Shown: piece after piece, positions 58,358-64,000 of the stretch | Layout of the letters: each line of letters starts with the position of its first letter | Position numbering within the stretch: the first letter of the stretch is position 1 | Assembly: GCA_036365515.1 (NCBI GenBank) | Contig: CM070874.1 | Coordinates: 64,933,583 to 64,997,582 of the forward strand | DNA length: 64,000 bases | Source of the DNA: Torymus aiolomorphi | Taxonomy: Eukaryota; Arthropoda; Insecta; Hymenoptera; Torymidae | Direction: 5' to 3' | Translations under genes and position numbers: made by a program | Notes under the pieces: generated by a model | The model's database searches: none | What the model saw: only the letters and a program-made list of their open reading frames with translations | What the model was told of the DNA's origin: nothing

Positions 58358-61300
58358 TAGAATGGGACGTAGACGAGAAGGAGACAGAGAAATATTGGAG
58401 AAGGAATGCTCTCCGCGGCAGTGTGATCTAGTTTCGTGGCTTTTTGTGTGTCAAAAGCGTTCGTTATAAGTACGGTGAGCATAGTTTGTTTGAAACTCGT
58501 AACAAAATTACGACGTCCATCGTATTAATGGAAAAGCCTAAAAGCGTACACAAAGTAACTGAAGACCCGATTATCTTCTAACGAACGAGAACCTAGCCAA
58601 GAATCCACGGAAAAACAAAGCGATCTCTATGGCTCTCTGTATACCGACAAAAAAACCCGTTGCACAAAAACCATCACATCAAAGACAAAAAAAAAAATAG
58701 AACGAAGCGCGCATCGGCTTACGGGATTATCGCGATATTGCATCCGGTGTACTCGTGCGCACGCGAGCGAGCGAGCTCGACCAGATTCCTGGACATGAGT
58801 CTAGAATGCAGTCGGGCCTCATTCCGAGTCCCGCTAAACGTCGTCTTCGTCGTCGTTCCTGCTCTGTGCCAGAGAGCCGACGTTTTAATTCCGAAAAGGG
58901 CGCGACCTCGATTCGCTCCTTTTTAAATAGCGCGGAGCGGAGCATCCTTTCCGGAGCGGGAAATTTCCGATTAGCCGAGTGTCAGTTATCTCGACCTCTT
59001 CGCGAGCACAACTGTCTTTCGCTGGCTCTGCTCTTTTGCTATTCTTTTTTTTTTCCTGCTCTGCAATGGATTGCGTCGGGAGTGTGTCACGAATTTTCTT
59101 TTATAGTCTAATAAGAATTTTACGAGTTAGATAAAAAACATACCGAATTTCGTTCTATAAAAATTCCGTTTGTTTGGCTTTCTATAATCGACAATATTCG
59201 AAAATGACGCGAAAAATTCAAATTATTCAACGCACACGCGTGTCACCCCCGCGACTAATTCGAAACTATCAATCTTACACACTTATACCGTTTTAATTCC
59301 CCAAATATCCGCCGCAAAAATGTATAATTTAACTAGATCATCAATTATGCCAGGCTCTCTCGTCCCACATATAACATCAAGTTTCTCGGAATCTCCGACC
59401 TAACCTAAAAAACATTCACGTGGCGACTGAGGTGACGGTGCGAGAAGAAAAAAAAAACTTCAAAACACGCCGAAAAAATTCGGCAAAAACGCCGAGCGCT
59501 GCCGAAAAAGAGAGGCGTAAAAAGGTAACGAGAAGGAGAGAGAGAAAAAATGCAAATAGTCGGGCGCTGAGAGCCACTGGTCAAGCGCGACGGGGGAATA
59601 CTGAATCCGAGGCCGAAAATTCATTCATAATGAGTCGCTCACTCGCGCTGCTCGCTTGCTCGCGTGGGAAAGGAAAAAAGACATCCCCGCTCGCTTACTT
59701 GCTTGCTCGTTCGCTCTCGCTCGGCCGTCTTCGGGCGATGACGCGCGTTCGCGTTCTCGCTCGCGCCGCGCACAAGCGCGCTCGAATCTCGAAATTCCGC
59801 GAGCTGAATTCCCAAGCTCCGACGCAACGGTCTCTCTCTCGCTCGCGTGTCGCGTATATAAATACGGTTAATACGTATTCGCGCGGCGAGTGAAATTTAT
59901 CGAATTGCCATGCGGTTTATTCGAAGCGATGAGCACTTTTTGTTTTAAAATTCGAGTTCTTAATTTCCAAAGCAGATTTGAATTTTAATCGCCGTCGTGC
60001 GAAGTAGTTAGCTTCCCACGTGCTCGCAAAGTTCTAGGTTATGTAATTAAACTTGCACTAGTTGGAATTTTTCCTCGACCCGCGCGCTAAACAAACGGAG
60101 GAAAAAAAAGATGCCGAACAGTAGTGTAGACACTTCTCGCTTGCCTTTATTACGCACACACGACGACGGCTTGTTCGATGTTTGTCGAAAGGTGCCGCTC
60201 TCGTGCATATATACGCGAGAGCCCGCCTTTTATATTTCCTTTTCACTGAATTGCAAGGTCGTGAGAATCGCACGGGGAGAGAAAGAGAGCCGCTCGCTTG
60301 ATATTGTTTTTCGTTTACCCGAGAAGGGGGACGAGCATAACGGAGAGTGAAGCGAAAGAGAGAGAGGGAGACGTTGTCTTGCCCCGCGTGTATTGATTTA
60401 ATGCTCAAGGTCTTTAACCCTTTACCGACACCAGCAGCCAGAGCCATCGGGCACTTTTTCTTCTCCCTCTCACTCGCTCACTCTACCTGTCCAGGGACGG
60501 ACGTACGTCGCACTTTCGAGACTATAGATATATACGATATGTAAATGCACACTTTTTCGAAAAACGCGCGCGTAAGTTCCCGAGAATTTTGGAAAATTAT
60601 TCTCGACGCGATTTCTGCCAAGTTGCTCGGACGGTTTTCAATTCTTCGCACTTTGCGTGCGAGAACGCGGAGAGTCGGAAATAAAAAGAAGATAACTTTG
60701 TTACGGGGGAAGAGAAAGAGGGGCATAAAAGAAGCGTAAATTTCTATTTTTCTTTTGACCATTAAAGCGGGAGCACTTTCGAAACTTTTTCGCAGCACGG
60801 CTTTGCTTGCTTTTAATTATCGAACTTTTTAAAATCTTTTATATAAAGCTGATAAATAAAACTTTCCAATGAAACAGCTTGAACACACTATTATAAAAAA
60901 CGGCAATAAATTTTCAATTAATAATTAATTAGTTAATTATTAACGAATTCATTTCAACGATGTTAAAATCCGAAGAGAATAGCCGATCGACGTGCACGCA
61001 GGGAGAAACCGACACGCAAATCGAAAAGGGAATAAATAGACGCTCGGAACGCGAGCGAGCGCGAGAGCACAGATGGAAAAAAACGTAATGCGTATGCGCG
61101 ATAAAGTTTCATAAAAATATTGTACGTATATGGGGGGGGGGGGGAGAACAGCTCTCCGCGAAGCGCGAGCGTGTACACGCAACAAGTGTCAAAATAAGCG
61201 CGAAAATCGATAACATAAAGCAAAAAGCACGTACCGTACGTGTGCGGGCGTGCAATCAAACGCGCAAAAATTCCAAAAACGCGTAAAACACGCGTATGCA

Positions 61301-61804
61301 AATAAAGCGTGGAAATTGAATGTTTTTTTCGTGGAAAATCACTTTCGCGCGACACGTGACTGGCACGTGTACGCATGCGAGCACACGCGCGGTCGGACTT
61401 TTGCAATGTCATCGAGTATCTTTGTTTAATTGATTTCGATAAAAAAAATTGCGCATGTCGACGCGGTTAATGATGAACCAGTTTATGCAAACATTGTTTC
61501 GAAAAAACAACTTCAGAAAAGAAAAGTAGTTTTTTCGATATATCGGAACAAAAAAAATTTATCCAAACCAAAAATACCCGCAAAAAGTTTTCAAAAATAA
61601 AGATAAAGAAGTCAACGCCTTTATTTTTCCTATTATTCCATCTAAATTCCGATAACCATCGTAACTCACACTCTCCTCTTCTCTGAACTCCGAAATCCAT
61701 TTTGGCGCGTAAACCCGCGAGATCATCAACCCCTACCACCACCCCACCCCTCCTAAGCCAACAAAAAAAAAAAAAATCCCCGCTCCCCTCCACTCATCTT
61801 CCCC
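58358..61804. other. region upstream of PP4R1, no gene seen
   Basis: Mixed composition. CG-rich islands at about 58690-59040, 59560-59890, 60060-60350 and 60960-61400, AT-rich between. No exon pair or conserved peptide recognised on either strand. Confidence 0.5.
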
Positions 61805-62028
61805 ATGGGTCTGAAGTTTGCATCGTTGGAATGCAACGAAATAATTTTTTACGATTGATTAAAGTTATTAAGCAATGAAAATTTTATCTAAACCTTTGCT
61901 TTAAAGTTATTTTATACTATAAAACACAAAATCTACACGCAAAATTAATATTATTAGCATAAATGTGAAGTAAAATGAATGATTTTTTTTATTTCGTTGC
62001 ACTCCAACGTTGCAAACTTCAGACCCAT
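61805..62028. mobile_element. foldback element, GGGTCTGAAGTTTGC family (copy 2)
   Basis: Begins ATGGGTCTGAAGTTTGCATC and ends in the near-perfect reverse complement GCAAACTTCAGACCCAT. Better preserved ends than copy 1 at 15663-15889. No ORF. Confidence 0.87.
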
Positions 62029-64000
62029 TCTTCCCCTACCAAAAAAAAATCACCCTTCTCACGGGTTCTGGGAAAACCCTTCGCGGAAAAACCCTCTCCC
62101 AACAAGAAATAATCCCTACAACCGGCCAGCTCGTGTAACTATCGTCCACCTACATGCGCGGGAGCAGCGAAAGAGGCCACCGCTCATGCCGTCGTAACGC
62201 ATCGCGCTCTCGACATATATAGCTTGGAAAAAAAAAGAAAGAAGAGGCGAACGTGGGCTTGCGAGAGAAAGAAAGCCAACGCTCTCTTAACGTGAGTGTA
62301 TACATGTACATATCTATATATATATACGTACACGCATACGTGCGTGCGCGAGCGTACGCAGACACGTGTGTCTCACTTCCTGCGCGCCGCGGGCCGGAAG
62401 TCTCTATAGTACTATGGCGCGCTCGCTCGCACATGTGTGTATGTGCGCATGTGTGCGAGTATAGGGGGGGAGAGAAAGACAGCGCGCACGAGCGCTACTC
62501 TGCGCGTGTGTAGTAGCGTGACCACGCTACAAGGGCCATTACTATCTCAATGGCATAAGGAATGGTCCAATTACCGGTGCTCGGCTGCGTGTATATGTGT
62601 GCTCTCTCCTTCTTCTTCTACGTCTTCTACGCCGCTGATGCCGTCGCCGCGTCACACGTCTTCACGAACGTGAAAAACGTGTGTGTGTGAGAGTATGTAT
62701 GTACGTGGAAAACCTCGTGCGCCCGCGAGAGAGTCATGAACCGGAAGCAGCGCCGGCGGCACTGGGTATAGTAGTAGGCGTGACGTCAGGCGGCGGCAGC
62801 GGCGGCGGAGCGGCGCACACACACCAGCACCGTCGCCACCGCGGGTGTAGTACATGTATCGCGCGCGTCGTTTCCGGCGGCCGATCGAGCGCGCCGCCGC
62901 CGCCGCGTCTTCTCACTGCTTCTCCGTAGTAGCTGCTACTGCCGCTACTGCTGCTACTGCTGCTCCTCTTTTTCCTCGTGGCGATCATCGTTGTATAGGT
63001 TACATACGCACACATACAGAGGCACACAACAGAACAACGATATCGTCTCACTCTTATCACGCGCACACGCAGTGTACATCCAGTGTCTCACTCTCGTTCT
63101 TCACTCGTCGTCGTCGTCGTCGCGCACACGCCGTGGGACTTCCCCCGTCCGTTACCACTTGTACGTGTGTCTGGTGTGTGCGTGTATGATGATAATGTAT
63201 ATATATATATATAATGTATATGTGTGTCTGTATGAGAACGACCCACTAAGTTTCTGCCTCTTTCTTCTTCTTCTTGAACAAAGAGAGAGATGGAGAATTC
63301 GAACTCGCGGTTATGCAACAACTATACAGCCGCAGCGAATGCGTGTGCGCGGCGCACGTGCACGCGCGCGAAGATACGTACCACTCCTACTACTGTCGTG
63401 TCGTGTGCCCGCGCGGCACTACTACTACTACTGCCGCCGCGTACCGCACGTATACTACTACCACTACTATACTGCTGCTGGCACTGCCCACTACTACTAC
63501 TGCTGCGCGCTGTATATCGCGCTCTCACGCGCGGGGCACACACGCCCGCAGCGTGCGTATGGAGCGGAAAAAATTCGTCCGACGGCTCTCGCGGCTCGAG
63601 GCGCACTGAGGCGGCGCTCGTCGCGCCCGCGAAACTCCCGCCGGGAGGGGGAGAGAAAGAGAGAGAGAGAGAAGGGAGGGAGAGACCGACGAGCTGCTGC
63701 CGCCGCCGCCACGACGCGCGCGCGAAGCGGCACCTGCGCGCCGCGCCAGTGCGCAGACCAGAAGCACAGCACAGCACGCCCGAGAGACCCTACATGCGTG
63801 ATGTGTATTCCCCGACGACAGCACACGAGTGTGTGTGTATATATGTATGTATAGTGAGAGAGGCACCCTATGTGAGATGGGGAGAGAAGGAGCAACAATG
63901 TGGCTATCGCAGATGCATGATAGTTTTTGGGGGATTTGTTTTTTTGAGAAGAGCTATGATTGGCTGTGTGTGAGGTTTCATGCTGATTGTGAGGAGGAGA
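62029..64000. other. CpG/triplet-rich region at the right edge
   Basis: Highly GC-rich, with CGCGCG, CACACA, TATATA (63197-63214) and CTACTACTG/GCCGCC triplet tracts (63380-63510, 62800-62970). Open frames here differ in all phases and encode low-complexity Arg/Ser/Thr peptides. It could be a 5' region of a gene lying beyond the window, but nothing is supported. Confidence 0.4.

Noticed and set aside
62991..63973. Plus-strand ORFs of 227 and 287 residues at the right edge
   Set aside because: They overlap each other and minus-strand ORFs in the same GC/triplet-rich DNA; composition is Tyr/Arg/Thr repeats from TAC and CGC triplets.

Overview
This is a eukaryotic, almost certainly holometabolous-insect window. 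The intron-rich PP4R1 gene, the intact mir-71/mir-2/mir-13 cluster (mir-71 is missing from Drosophila), and the CpG-rich, GA/CT-rich and MITE-rich non-coding DNA all fit. A hymenopteran, perhaps a chalcid-like wasp, is my best guess, but that is inference. No bacterial features are present.

One gene organises the window. Thirteen phase-consistent exons on the minus strand, from 57793 down to 1806, encode an 874-residue HEAT-repeat protein: regulatory subunit 1 of serine/threonine protein phosphatase 4 (PP4R1). Every junction I could inspect has GT/AG ends and the reading frame closes exactly. Exons 3-13 sit in about 6.6 kb, but the first two introns are very large: about 33.6 kb (57734-24163) and about 15.7 kb (24049-8392).

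Intron 4 (7904-5309) carries a same-strand microRNA cluster, in order mir-71, mir-2, mir-13a, mir-13b, mir-2, mir-2. Intron 2 contains a compact unidentified single-exon ORF (9419-9036, minus), a decayed 5' piece of a LINE (18283-20255) and several foldback elements. Intron 1 contains two near-perfect recursive splice sites (37356|37355 and 48146|48145) that divide it into segments of about 9.6, 10.8 and 13.2 kb. Each is followed 55-63 nt later by a second good donor.

The rest of introns 1 and 2 is a mosaic of AT-rich DNA and short GC/CpG-rich islands with long GA/CT microsatellites, leftward-facing TATA-like motifs and TIR/foldback elements. Two of these element families (10787-11715 with 48984-49892, and 33075-33895 with 45535-46387) carry an internal tRNA-like module with recognisable A and B boxes. 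One 773-bp foldback element (39300-40072) has been invaded by two others. Most other long ORFs in the window are open only because of GA/CT/CG low complexity and are not annotated as genes. The right end (58.4-64 kb) lies upstream of PP4R1; I see no gene I can support there.
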